DNA of 64,000 bases from Pseudo-nitzschia pungens. Lineage: Eukaryota; Bacillariophyta; Bacillariophyceae; Bacillariales; Bacillariaceae. Position 1 is the first letter of the stretch; each line of letters starts with the position of its first letter. Under the pieces are notes generated by a model. That model made no database searches. It worked only from the letters and a program-made list of their open reading frames with translations, and had not been told where the DNA came from. The translations under genes were made by a program, and so were the position numbers. Below are positions 1 to 10,250 of this stretch, in pieces. The DNA lies in contig CM074766.1 of NCBI GenBank assembly GCA_037355855.1, positions 2,542,001 through 2,606,000 on the forward strand. The letters run 5' to 3'.

Positions 1-3000
1 TCAGTCTCCAACGAGCTGGCAGTGATGAAGAAAATCCGTACGCCCGATCTGTCGTTCTCCATCATTGGTTGTTTGGCTACGAGCTACCGGATACAATCAT
101 GCTATTGACGGACGACGGCAATCTGTGGATCTGTGCCACCAAGAAAAAATGCGAGTTCCTCCAATCAGCTGTGGGCAAGGACAAAGATTTTAAGATCCAC
201 CTGTTGCTGCGCGAGAAGGACGACGGAAATTCCGGAAACTACGCAACCCTTTTGAAACAGGCGACCGGGGAAAACAACAGCGAAGGCCCAACGAAGTTGG
301 GTGTGTTGGTGAAGGAACGCTCCATGAACAAGGAAGCAGGTGACAAGTCGATCGTCAAACCCTACGAAGAGAAACTGGACGAGAACACCGAGGCGAAGAA
401 AATCGAGCTCGTTGACGTGACCCACGGAGTGGCACTCGTCATGTCGGTCAAGGACGAGTCGGAACGCGATCTTTTGAAGAAGTCAAGCATCCTCAGCAAC
501 AAAGTAATGAAGCACGGATTTGTCAAACGATTGGAGGAAATCATCGAGGACATTATCGGAGAAGATGGAAAAATCGGGGACACCAAGCTCAGCCACGAAG
601 CCTTTGCATCCGAAATAGAGGCCATTATCGAAAATCCAAAAAAGATCAAGCTGGAGGTCCCGGCCGACGATGTTCAGCCTTGCTATTTTCCTATAATCCA
701 GAGTAACGGCAAGTACGAGTTAAAGGTTTCGGCTCAGTCCACCTCGGACTCTCTCTCGCCCGATATCATTGTTGTGTCGCTTGGAGCACGTTACAAATTG
801 TATTGCAGCAATATCGCACGGACATTCCTAGTCGATCCACCGAAGAAGGTGTCAAAAAACTATGAGATATTACTGGAGGTCCAGGAGGCTTGCCTAGAAG
901 CGATGAAACCGGGAAACCCACTGAAGGCTGTTTACAAAGCTGCCGTGAGTTACTTGAAAAAGAATGGGCACGAAAAACTTATCGAGAAACTCCCCAAGAA
1001 TCTAGGTTTTGCGCAGGGTTTGGATTTCCGCGATTCGACACTTCTATTATCTCCTAAGAATAGTGTCGTATTCCGCAAAGGCATGATATTTTGTCTCGCA
1101 GTCGGATTTCAGAATCTGGTGCTTACCGAATCTCACCTCAACAACACTCCCAAAGACAGTCCGGTAAGTACAAGTGTTTCAAACCTATAAATTCCTAAAC
1201 ATGATGCACTGTCTCAAAACGATTCTGACGTCGTCTTTGTCATGTTTCAAATTGTTTGCTTTTGTGATTATATAGGTGAAAAAACTAAGGAACTATGCTC
1301 TCTTGGTTTCGGATATGGTCAAGTATTACCGATAGGGGCGGTGAAGTCCTGACAAAGATGAGCAAGGCCATCACAAACGTTGCATACAATGTCAACGATG
1401 TAGACGAGGATGAAGATGACGACGACGAAGATGCAAAACTAGCCCGCAAATTGGCAAACGAATCAACCAATGCCAACGGAGATCGAAGATCAAAACGATT
1501 GGCTCGCGATCCCAATGAAGTCGCCGAAGCAGCCGAAGGTGTTGCCGAACGTGAGCGTCGGCAGATCTCTCTGATGGAGCGACGAAACGAAGAGAGGGTT
1601 CGGGATATTGCTCGTCAGAATTCCAGAAAGCGAGGAAAGGGCGCCGAAGAGGACCAGGCCGAAGAATTGGAAGCGTACCGAAGTCCCCGGGATTACCCTC
1701 CAAACGTTCAACCAAATCAGGTGAAAGTCGACATGGCGAACCAATGTGTCCTCCTGCCCGTATTTGGCAATCCGATTCCGTTTCATATCAGTACCATCAA
1801 AAACGTTGTTCTTCCGGACCCGGACAATGCTACACTCTTGCGTATAAACTTTTACACAGCAGGGAATAGCGCTTGGAAAAGATGCTCCAGCGAATATGGC
1901 GAAATTGGTTCAAAAGTACGCTCCGTACGCATCTTTCATTCGTGAAATGACCTTTCGAAGTCTAGACGGTAATAACTTGGTGGCGGCCTTTCGTCAAATA
2001 TCAGAACTTAGAAAGCGCGCCCGTGCCGTGGAGATTCGAGAAACCGAAGAACAGAATTTAGTAAAACAAGAGAAGTTGGTCCGGACCAAGAACGAGCGTG
2101 TTCCGAGACTGTCCGATCTCACTATGCGTCCAGTTTTTGCGGGGAGAAAAACACAGGGTAACTTGGAAGCTCACACCAATGGGCTCCGTTTTATTTCAAC
2201 ACGGGGTGAAGTGGTCGGATATCATGTACAACAACATAAAATATGCTATGTATCAACCTTGTGAGAATGAGATTATGGTCCTCATCCATTTCCACTTGAA
2301 GAATGCTATTATGATAGGAAAGAAGAAACACATTGATATTCAATTTTTCACCGAGGTTGTTGATGCGAGTCAGGCAGTTGACAATGGTCGGCGTAGCATG
2401 TATGATCCCGACGAGATGGATGACGAGCAAAGGGAGCGAACACTTCGAAAGAGACTGAATGCTGCTTTCAGAGATTTTTGCAAGAAGGTTGATGCCACTG
2501 CGAAGAAGAACAACTATGAGCTGGAGTTCGATTCGCCCTACCGTGACCTCGGTTTCACTGGAAATCCTCATAAAGAAATGGTCAATGTTCTTCCTACCTT
2601 GAACTGTCTCGTCAACTTGACCGAAACTCCCTTCTTTGTTGTCGACCTTGACCATGTTGACCACGTGCACTTTGAGCGTGTTACATACATGAGTAAAGCA
2701 TTTGATATGATTTTGATCAATAAAGATTTTACCAAGATGCCATGGCGCATCGATATGATTCCAAATGGTGACAAAGATGCCATCCAAGAATGGTTGACTG
2801 ATATGGACATCACATACACGGAGGGTCCTATGAATCTGAACTGGAAATCCATCTTAAATACAGCAAAGGATGACGATCGTTTCTACATGAACACAGAAGA
2901 CGATGAATACACCAAAAAGGAAGCTGGTTGGGAAATTCTTCGAATGTTTGGTAACGACGATAACGACGATGATGACGATGACTGAGGACGATTCTGAATT

Positions 3001-3265
3001 CGGGGAAGAAAGTGTGGAAGAAGAAGAGGAGCTCGAGGAAGACGATGAGGAGGATTATGCCTCAGATGACGACGACGAAAGTGACTTCGATGCAGATGAG
3101 GAACTCGAAGAACAAGGAATGGATTGGGACGAGATGGAGGAACAGGCAGCAGCTGCAGATAAAAAGCGATCACGTGGCGGAGAAGATTACGAACCACCGC
3201 GAAGCAAGAGACGGGGAGGGGGGAGAGACGGAGGTGGCAGAAACCAGAAACGACGAAGACGTTAG
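1..3265 (+). CDS. SPT16: FACT complex subunit SPT16, 5'-partial, with four apparent +1 frame breaks
   Basis: SPT16 is the large subunit of the FACT histone chaperone, which loosens and rebuilds nucleosomes during transcription and replication. The frame is already open at the left edge (GSDEENPY, HHWLFGYELPDT), so the N-terminus lies outside. Next come the inactive aminopeptidase-like domain, one intron (GTAAGT at 1164, AG at 1274-1275), the KxRNYALL segment, the middle/Rtt106-like region (SLEAH-like NLEAHTNGLRF, DIMYNNIKYAMYQP, HFHLKNAIM, DIQFFTEV) and an acidic then basic C-terminus (D/E-rich, ending KRRRR). Collinear similarity to SPT16 needs the frame to move by +1 four times: near 1327-1335, between about 1875 and 1945, near 2205 and near 2980. 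Conserved residues on both sides place the second and third shifts before the stop, so they are not introns. It may be a recent pseudogene, a sequence with 1-nt errors, or a recoded gene. The family call is very secure. Confidence 0.93.
1164..1275 (+). other. Spliceosomal intron of SPT16
   Basis: The intron is 112 nt with a GTAAGT donor and a TATAG acceptor. Removing it joins the codon for Pro to GTG AAA AAA, giving the SPT16 segment VKKLRNYALL. The same size is seen for the START-gene intron at 17145. Confidence 0.85.
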
Positions 3266-3670
3266 GCGCGCCGAGTGCAAGGTTTGTTCGTATCGGTGAC
3301 AGATTGGGCGTGAAAAAAGACACAATTATTTCTTCAACTTTTGCAACATTTTCGGATTATTAAATAAAAGCGTCTCGATAGGTGCATCCATGCATCATAT
3401 GCACAATTGACATCATTTATCTGACATTTGACAATAGTTGTTTCCTTGTGAAGGGTTTTCCGAATTTTGTGTCGGGAAATCAAGTTTGAAATAGATTTCC
3501 GATGAGCTACTGTACATAAGGTTACTAACGGATCTGTACATAACTTACAAAGCTTACATTATTTTACTTCTACTAGTTCGTACCGCACTACGGTACGTAA
3601 CCGCCAAAACTACTACTGGACGTACGACTTCGTAAACCTTCCTTATTTTTCGGAAGTAACTTACCCGGTA
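3266..3670. other. Intergenic DNA between SPT16 and the transposon
   Basis: No gene is supported here. It holds an AATAAA-like element shortly after the SPT16 stop and a stretch rich in CGTACG/TACGGTA words (3575-3660). It ends in the TA dinucleotide (3669-3670) that borders the transposon. Confidence 0.6.
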
Positions 3671-3697
3671 CCCGTCGAAAACTAAAATGAATCACGT
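3671..3697 (+). repeat. Left terminal inverted repeat of the transposon
   Basis: The 27-nt repeat begins CCCGTC directly after a TA and matches the inverted right end with one mismatch (G for A at the seventh base). A partial second copy of its inner part (ATGAATCATGTCGAGTGACAG) follows at about 3706-3726, so this end is slightly expanded relative to the right end. Confidence 0.85.
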
Positions 3698-4198
3698 TTA
3701 CCATAATGAATCATGTCGAGTGACAGCATCTTTGCTTTTTGGAATATCTCCTTGCATACACCACCTCTGTTCAAAGTAAAGACATCCTCTGTTAGCTAAC
3801 ACTCTACTCTACAATGCTCTATATTTACTTTTAAACAACTTCGCTTCCTCTTCCCTTAGTAAGCTCTCGAATACAGAAATTGGGCCGAAAATTGTGTGTT
3901 TTCGAGTGACAGCATCGAGACGGCATAGTTTTTCGGCTTGCGCGCATAGGACATACTAATTAACCAATCATGTTACTTCGATTTGAATATTGTCTGTCTT
4001 TCATCACGTCATCCGGCCTAAAATTTTATTCGAAACACAATTTTGTCGATCTTCCTTTCGGTTGAAGTCAGTTCAGATTCTCTTAGTGACGTATTCCTTT
4101 TTTTTTTTTTTACTCCTTCCGTTACTCAAATTGACGGAAACCGTCTACAATGTAATCAGTCATATTCCAGAGAATGAAACCTGGTGTCACTAGTAATC

Positions 4199-5851
4199 AT
4201 GAGTTACCGTTACAATGACAGATATAACAAATCTAAGGAAAACCACTCTCTTTCAGATGATGTTGTACAAAATACATCTTCGAAAAGGCCGGGTGGATGT
4301 CCTGATTCTGGTAAGGTTACAGCAATCGAAAAGTCATCAAACACTTCTACAAAATTAAAGGATAATAACAAGAGCAGTCATGTAAATGTCAAATTTACTA
4401 AACCTAATGCTGGTGGTAACTTTCCTGGAATAATTAAAAAGAGAGATATCCGCAGACCATACACCAGATCGTTTAGACAACCGAAGACTGACAAAGCAAC
4501 GCAATTAAAGCAACCTCCGAATCTACTTGGTGACTTGAAATCACGGAAAGTACCTCGTCAAAAGCCTACTCATGACAACACTATTCTTCGATTTGTGGAC
4601 ATCAAGACAGCATCACCAAATAAACAAAATGCTACCTGTATTCGTGGTGATAAGAGTTCTCTGACAAAATCAAAAATATCCGGTAGAGATGTTGTATCAC
4701 ATAACGAAAAAAAGGTGATTCCGGGAGAGAATCTGGACTCCATTCGTGACGACATGTGCCTTGCTCGCAAGCAGTTGCGTCAATCTTGTGGAGCATTTGG
4801 TGTTTCTCTTAACCCCGATGATGTTATGAGGGCATTTAATGTTTTGAATCAAAAGCCCTCCGCAGTTGCCGATGAATCTAGTTTATCTTCTACTGAACCT
4901 TCAAGTCTTTTTCCTGTTGTTAATTCAAACGTCGATGTCAACCCTCCATCGAATATCTCAAAAATAAACCAAGCTCATTGTTCATCCGACAAAGATCTTC
5001 GATACTATTGCATGAGTTCGGACGGTGTCCTTCGCCCATGTTCTTTACCACCTTCTCTTGATACCGATAATACCCTTCCCAGTTCGCAAGAGTCAAAAAA
5101 TACACAAGAAAGTGAAACGTCGAACAGATCAACGGGTGATGTCATCAACGCGTACAGTCCCTTTCGGCAAATTGAGAAATACTCAGAAAAATGTTTAGGG
5201 TGTGATAGAATATCTTGCATCCATAAGCGGAAGATAGAACATGCTTTTCTTGATACGTCCAAGCATTTCAATAAAAGATGTCATGACAGTAAAAAAGAAT
5301 TGGACGAAAATGCGATGCGGAGAAGTTTCTTCTATCGAATCTGTCGTCTTCATTTCGGATTGAAAAGTTCAAAGGCTTTACCTCTCTGTGCATCTATTTT
5401 TGCTTATAAATGGTTTCCTTCTAATACTTTGAAAAAAGTACGACGATTGGATGGTCCTGACCGATTCAAATTACAAGAGAAATACGATCTCAACCAGATG
5501 CGTTACCGTCGTTCTTTTGATAACGACACTACGTCCAGTAAATCTTCCAAAGACGTTCGTGATAACATCGCAGATCGGTCCGTTTTTGGAAATTCAGTTG
5601 GTGCTAGTGTTGTTACATGTCATGCTAACTGTGAAGAAAAATCTCCAGGGCAATCCATTCCTTGTCGAAAAGTGGCTCCAATCTATTCTGAGTTTCATGA
5701 ATCTGCTAAAAGTGATGATACACATTCTCCAAATGATTTGTCTACTACGTCATTTAAAAATGAGGAAGAAGTAACAGAAAACAGAAACGAGTGTATGAAG
5801 AAAACTCCTCCGTGTTTTCTTTATCCATCCGACAGTAGTACTTCTTCCTGA
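4199..5851 (+). CDS. Transposon accessory protein A with C-x2-C-x4-C domain
   Basis: I do not recognise this 550-residue protein from any named family. The ATG at 4199 is chosen because the longer open frame starts at GTG. The first 250 residues are polar and basic, rich in Lys, Ser and Asn, with no membrane segment. Near residue 331 is CLGCDRISCIHKRKIEHAF, followed by an aromatic stretch (RRSFFYRICRLHFGL), a further Cys and FAYKWFP. The same pattern occurs in the two minus-strand accessory proteins of this element, so the domain is a family trait, possibly metal-binding. No catalytic motif is evident. It is the first gene inside the left inverted repeat, about 500 nt from the end. A DNA-binding or transposition-helper role is only inference. 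Confidence 0.75.
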   Translation: MSYRYNDRYNKSKENHSLSDDVVQNTSSKRPGGCPDSGKVTAIEKSSNTSTKLKDNNKSSHVNVKFTKPNAGGNFPGIIKKRDIRRPYTRSFRQPKTDKATQLKQPPNLLGDLKSRKVPRQKPTHDNTILRFVDIKTASPNKQNATCIRGDKSSLTKSKISGRDVVSHNEKKVIPGENLDSIRDDMCLARKQLRQSCGAFGVSLNPDDVMRAFNVLNQKPSAVADESSLSSTEPSSLFPVVNSNVDVNPPSNISKINQAHCSSDKDLRYYCMSSDGVLRPCSLPPSLDTDNTLPSSQESKNTQESETSNRSTGDVINAYSPFRQIEKYSEKCLGCDRISCIHKRKIEHAFLDTSKHFNKRCHDSKKELDENAMRRSFFYRICRLHFGLKSSKALPLCASIFAYKWFPSNTLKKVRRLDGPDRFKLQEKYDLNQMRYRRSFDNDTTSSKSSKDVRDNIADRSVFGNSVGASVVTCHANCEEKSPGQSIPCRKVAPIYSEFHESAKSDDTHSPNDLSTTSFKNEEEVTENRNECMKKTPPCFLYPSDSSTSS

Positions 5852-6223
5852 TTAACAATGATATCCATATATGGGTTAGAATTGAATCTCCAATGTGAAT
5901 CGTTTCATATCAATAACTATATTATAACTCAACAATTACATACACTGTTATGTCGGTTTTGTAATTTTTTACTACAGTGACAATGTGGGTTCATTACCGA
6001 TTCGATCCGTTAGAGTGATTTAAATGAGAAGTGTCGGTTATTTTCTGTTGGTTTTCTTTTTTGAGTTTCGCATCTTTCCGTTGTTGTTTACGTAACCGGT
6101 TCCTTTTTTAAGTTTTTTTTTTGGATTGTTGTTATTCTGGTTTTTTCCATTTCTGTCATCCGTGAACACAGACTTCCCAACTGTTTTGGTCTTTGGACGT
6201 ATTCTAATCTTTGATATATTGTA

Positions 6224-8968
6224 ATGAGTTTTCCTTCATTGTATCACAATTTTATCCCAATATTGTTCGAAGAACGATATAACATGTACAGAGCTAACAG
6301 AGGTCGGGTGAGTGGGCGGGGAAGAGGACGTCATTCATCGTCTGTGACAAGTAACTCGGCTGAAGACAGCCACGGTCGTCGACTTCGTCAAGCACATAAG
6401 TATCCATCTCGGAATATACCACGAGTCGATTATAAAGAATCGTCATTGATATGTCACGATAATGAACGAGTTATCGACAGTTTCGGTCAGAATCATAACT
6501 CCGTTGAGGATGATAAACTATCCCATTATGATTTTTTTTCATCCGGTAACTCTTTTTTCAGAGATAATCCTCCTCCTTTCAATCTACGTTCATACGAGAA
6601 TTCCTTCATGAAACCACCGTCAATGATTCATTCTTCTGTTACCGACGATTCTCTTAGTTCCGGAAGATTATCCTCAACGAATACCGGGAATCAAATTATG
6701 TCTTCAACGGCTGCAAACGCCTCTCGAAATTCGAAAAGGAATTCACCGTCATATGAGGAAAAGAAACCGGCACCAGTATATCCGTCATCCGCTACTGCAA
6801 AGGCCGCTCGAAGTTCGAAAAAGAGATCACCATCCGGTACGGAAAAGAAACCGGCACCAGTATATCCGTCATCCGCTACTGCAAAGGCCGCTCGAAGTTC
6901 GAAAAAGAGATCATCATCCGGTACCGAAAAGAAACCGGCACCAGTACATCCGACCGAAAAGAAACCGGCACCAGTATATCCGTCATCCGCTACTGTAAAG
7001 GCCTCTCGAAGTTCGAAAAAGAGATCACCATCCGGTACCGAAAAGAAACCGACACCAGTATATCCGACCGAAAAGAAACCGGCACCAGTACATCTGACCG
7101 AAAAGAAACCGCCACCAGTATATCCGTCATCCGCTACTGTAAAGGCCTCTCGAAGTTCGAAAAAGAGATCACCATCCGGTACCGAAAAGAAACCGACACC
7201 AGTATATCCGACCGAAAAGAAACCGGCACCAGTATATCCGTCATCCGCTACTGTAAAGGCCTCTCGAAGTTCGAAAAAGAGATCACCATCCGGTACCGAA
7301 AAGAAACCGGCACCAGTATATCCGACCGAAAAGAAACCCCCACCAGTACATCCGACCGAAAAGAAACCCCCACCAGTATATCCGTCATCCGCTACTGCAA
7401 AGGCCTCTAGAAGTTCGAAAAAGAGATCACCATCCGGTACCGAAAAGAAACCGACACCAGTATATCCGTCATCCGCTACTGCAAAGGCCGCTCGAAGTTC
7501 GAAAAAGAGATCATCACGATCTGTTCTAATTGACAATAGCAACGGAGCATACAAACGGTCAGAAAAAAGTCAAAATCATGGACTTAAACGGTTTACCACA
7601 AATAACTATTCTGGAGATGATCATCGTTCGACTTTTGAAGAAAAATATGATGGCAGCATTGATTATAAATGGCAACTTGATTATGGAGCTAAAAACTTGT
7701 TTGGGACAAGCAATACATTTCCTTCTGATGTTGTAAATCAGCCAGTCAACCATTATTCGGAACACCAAAACGGAGACAAGCGTTATCACGACGGAGACGA
7801 CGAAACCGGTATCGAAGACGACGATGAAAGTGTTTCCGAATACCAAAACGGAGACAAGCGTTATCACGACGGAGACGACGAAACCGGTATCGAAGACGAC
7901 GATGAAAGTGTTTCCGAATACCAAAACGGAGACAACCGTTATCACGACGGAGACGACGAAACCAGTAATGAAGAGGACGATGAAAGTGTTTCCGAATACC
8001 AAAACGGAGACAACCGTTATCACGACGGAGACGACGAAACCGGTAATGAAGAGGACGATGAAAGTGTTTCCGAAGACGAAGAAAACGACGGAACCAGTGT
8101 CGAAGATGGCGATGAAAGTGTTTCCGAACACAAAAACGAAGATGATGATTACCAACCCTCGGATGATTCTGAAACAGAAAACGGAAACCAATCTCGAAAA
8201 AACAAAAAAAAAAAATACAATGATGGTCAGTATAGAATTGATAAAAAGTTGAAACGGAGAATTCGTGACCCAATCACTACTTATAACGCTATGAAAGACG
8301 ATACTTCTCGACGTAAAGCTGCGTCGTGCGGCAGATCTGTATTGGCTTATCAGAAATGCACTGCATGGCATACACCATTTCAACTTGCTAAACATTTTGG
8401 AATGTATAATTTTATGGTGACCGTTGATGAAGTTATCTCAAAGCCATCAGATGCAAAAAAGTATCCCAATGGTTACATCAGGGAAGATCCACGAATTACT
8501 TTGTTAGTTGGTCAGGGATTCAAAGAGAATAGGACAGTAATTGGTCAAAAGTTGATGTTAGTCGGACAGTGGTTGACGGAAAATGTTTGTGACAAGGATG
8601 ATGATATTTATCACACTCATTCAGTCCAAGAATATCTAAGACGTCACTATCCGCCTAAAACAAAGAGAACTGGTTCTCGTAAGAAAAAGAAAAGTTACGT
8701 TGAAGGTAATGATCATTCAGCTAATGACAATAACGGTGAAGGTAACGATCATTCAGCTGATGAAAATAACGGTGAAGGTAACGATCATTCAGCTGATGAA
8801 AATAACGGTGAAGGTAACGATCATTCAGCTGATGAAAATAACGGTGAAGGTAACGACGATTCAGCCGATGAAAATAACGGTGAAGGTAACGACGATTCAG
8901 CCGATGAAAATTACGGTGAAGGTAACGACGATTCAGCAGATGAAAATAACGGTGAAGGTAATATGTAA
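6224..8968 (+). CDS. Transposon accessory protein B, repeat-rich
   Basis: The protein has 914 residues from the ATG at 6224; an ATG at 6284 is an alternative and starts MYRANRGRVSGRGRGRH, an RG-rich basic leader. Three low-complexity blocks follow. Block one is EKKPAPVYPS...SSKKRSPSGT repeats (nt about 6758-7520). Block two is four 26-residue acidic repeats containing YHDGDDETGIEDDDESVSE (7765-8070). Block three is a run of GEGNDHSADENN-type units at the C-terminus (8700-8965). Between blocks two and three, a folded-looking region of about 140 residues (nt 8260-8690) contains SCGRSVLAYQKCTAWHTPF and LLVGQGFKENRTVIGQKLM. I do not recognise it. Alternating basic and acidic tails fit a nucleic-acid or chromatin binding protein, but that is inference. 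Its stop lies 12 nt from the convergent gene C. Confidence 0.75.
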   Translation: MSFPSLYHNFIPILFEERYNMYRANRGRVSGRGRGRHSSSVTSNSAEDSHGRRLRQAHKYPSRNIPRVDYKESSLICHDNERVIDSFGQNHNSVEDDKLSHYDFFSSGNSFFRDNPPPFNLRSYENSFMKPPSMIHSSVTDDSLSSGRLSSTNTGNQIMSSTAANASRNSKRNSPSYEEKKPAPVYPSSATAKAARSSKKRSPSGTEKKPAPVYPSSATAKAARSSKKRSSSGTEKKPAPVHPTEKKPAPVYPSSATVKASRSSKKRSPSGTEKKPTPVYPTEKKPAPVHLTEKKPPPVYPSSATVKASRSSKKRSPSGTEKKPTPVYPTEKKPAPVYPSSATVKASRSSKKRSPSGTEKKPAPVYPTEKKPPPVHPTEKKPPPVYPSSATAKASRSSKKRSPSGTEKKPTPVYPSSATAKAARSSKKRSSRSVLIDNSNGAYKRSEKSQNHGLKRFTTNNYSGDDHRSTFEEKYDGSIDYKWQLDYGAKNLFGTSNTFPSDVVNQPVNHYSEHQNGDKRYHDGDDETGIEDDDESVSEYQNGDKRYHDGDDETGIEDDDESVSEYQNGDNRYHDGDDETSNEEDDESVSEYQNGDNRYHDGDDETGNEEDDESVSEDEENDGTSVEDGDESVSEHKNEDDDYQPSDDSETENGNQSRKNKKKKYNDGQYRIDKKLKRRIRDPITTYNAMKDDTSRRKAASCGRSVLAYQKCTAWHTPFQLAKHFGMYNFMVTVDEVISKPSDAKKYPNGYIREDPRITLLVGQGFKENRTVIGQKLMLVGQWLTENVCDKDDDIYHTHSVQEYLRRHYPPKTKRTGSRKKKKSYVEGNDHSANDNNGEGNDHSADENNGEGNDHSADENNGEGNDHSADENNGEGNDDSADENNGEGNDDSADENYGEGNDDSADENNGEGNM

Positions 8969-8980
8969 TATTCTTAACCA

Positions 8981-9919
8981 TTAATCGTCTGTCTCATCGG
9001 AGTCATAATCATCAAATGTCAACGTCTTGCCAAACCACAAAGGCCATTCTTCTGTTGCAAATTTTTTGGCACAATTTATCCCACTGAACGATTCGTGTTT
9101 GTGGATCCATCCAGTAGGAAGTTTTGCTTTGTAGATGTTTATGAACCAGATACGCTTTAGCTCATTATTGTCAAAAGGTAGTGTTTCTTCGGCATCCTTA
9201 GCGACTTCGATTGCCTCCCAGATACGTTTTTTATGTCGACATCTTGGATTCTCGCACCCAAAGCACAATTTTTTGGAGTTTTGTTTGGCAATGTGCATGC
9301 AAAATTCATCGTCGAGATGTGCCTTACCACATTGGTTGCAGATAGGTACAGAATTACTATTGTCATGTTTTGTTGTTTTTTTTTTGGGGGGTGTGATCAG
9401 AAGCTCGCTTTTTTCATCGTCACTTCTTTCGTTACTTAGGTTGTCACATTCGTTACTCAATGAACTACTATTTGGTCTGCGTGTTGACGACAGATGTCTT
9501 TCTCGTTCATCTTTAAAGTCCATTCGGTTTGATAGAAATAGATGTGAAGGAGAAGGTATTTTGGGGGGAGTCACTGTTTTATCGATAACAATTTTTACTT
9601 TCCAACCTTTACCGACGTCCATTCCTTTCATTACAGTAAATGCTTCTCTTGCTTTCCGGGATGAATACCACTTCATATATTTCTTATTCTTCTTCTTCAT
9701 AGCTCTTTTCTTACTCTCCCAAGAAACATTTCGGATTGCATCTTTACCTTCAAAAACTAATCGTCTAGCCATGTGACGTGTTTTCTTTTTTAAATTCAAT
9801 TCTTTCCTTCTCAAATTACTAACTTCACCTTCTGAAATCGAATCAGGTGAGGTATCAACATCTAAGGACTGATCTCCGTGTAATTCTCTTACAGTGAATA
9901 ATGGTGTTGAAAGTGACAT
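8981..9919 (-). CDS. Transposon accessory protein C with C-x2-C-x4-C domain
   Basis: This 312-residue protein starts with MSLSTPLFTVRELHG. It is a clear paralogue of protein D downstream. Both have a basic N-terminal third ending in MKWY-x2-xKAR, then K-x2-D-x-G-x-GWKV and a V-x-PP-x-x-PSP linker, and both carry the cysteine domain in the C-terminal third. Here that domain reads CFGCENPRCRHKKRIWEAI at about residue 214, then LKRIWFINIYKAKLPTGW, a further Cys and KKFATEEWPLWFG. A CNQCGKAH motif about 30 residues earlier gives a second possible Cys pair. The pattern suggests a small zinc-binding module, but no known zinc-finger family matches well. Function is unknown. Confidence 0.78.
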   Translation of the reverse strand: MSLSTPLFTVRELHGDQSLDVDTSPDSISEGEVSNLRRKELNLKKKTRHMARRLVFEGKDAIRNVSWESKKRAMKKKNKKYMKWYSSRKAREAFTVMKGMDVGKGWKVKIVIDKTVTPPKIPSPSHLFLSNRMDFKDERERHLSSTRRPNSSSLSNECDNLSNERSDDEKSELLITPPKKKTTKHDNSNSVPICNQCGKAHLDDEFCMHIAKQNSKKLCFGCENPRCRHKKRIWEAIEVAKDAEETLPFDNNELKRIWFINIYKAKLPTGWIHKHESFSGINCAKKFATEEWPLWFGKTLTFDDYDSDETDD

Positions 9920-10250
9920 GGTTCGTTTTATGTGTTGTCTATCAATTTTAATGCAACGAAATATCGGATATATCCTCTTTTAGTAACACATGCTGATGTC
10001 ATCCTTTTTTTTTTTTTTTGGTATTTTCGACGACATCAATCAAAACGACATCTGTTGATCGGTTGACACGAATATTCTTTGAAAAATTAACAGTGACAAC
10101 ATTAAATGAAACATTGCATTGCTTATTTATATATATATAAGCTAAAACAAATGTTATAAGAATAAATATATAATTAATATAAAAAACGTTCTTCTCTCCA
10201 TTTCGAACCTCACCTTCTCATTAAGATTATTTAATATGGTCCTTGTATGT

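Noticed and set aside
1325..1337. A 13-nt GT...AG segment at the first SPT16 break that would restore frame if spliced
   Set aside because: It is far too small for a spliceosomal intron, and keeping it gives the better length match to SPT16.
1852..1879. A 28-nt GT...AG segment at the second SPT16 break
   Set aside because: Removing it would delete the highly conserved RINFY block, so it cannot be an intron.
6691..7554. 287-residue minus-strand open frame with GYTGAGFFSV repeats
   Set aside because: It is the antisense shadow of the EKKPAPVYPS repeats of transposon protein B, kept open by repetition.
7559..8395. Minus-strand open frames opposite the acidic repeats
   Set aside because: They are shadows of the same repeat-rich gene; no start context or motif supports them.
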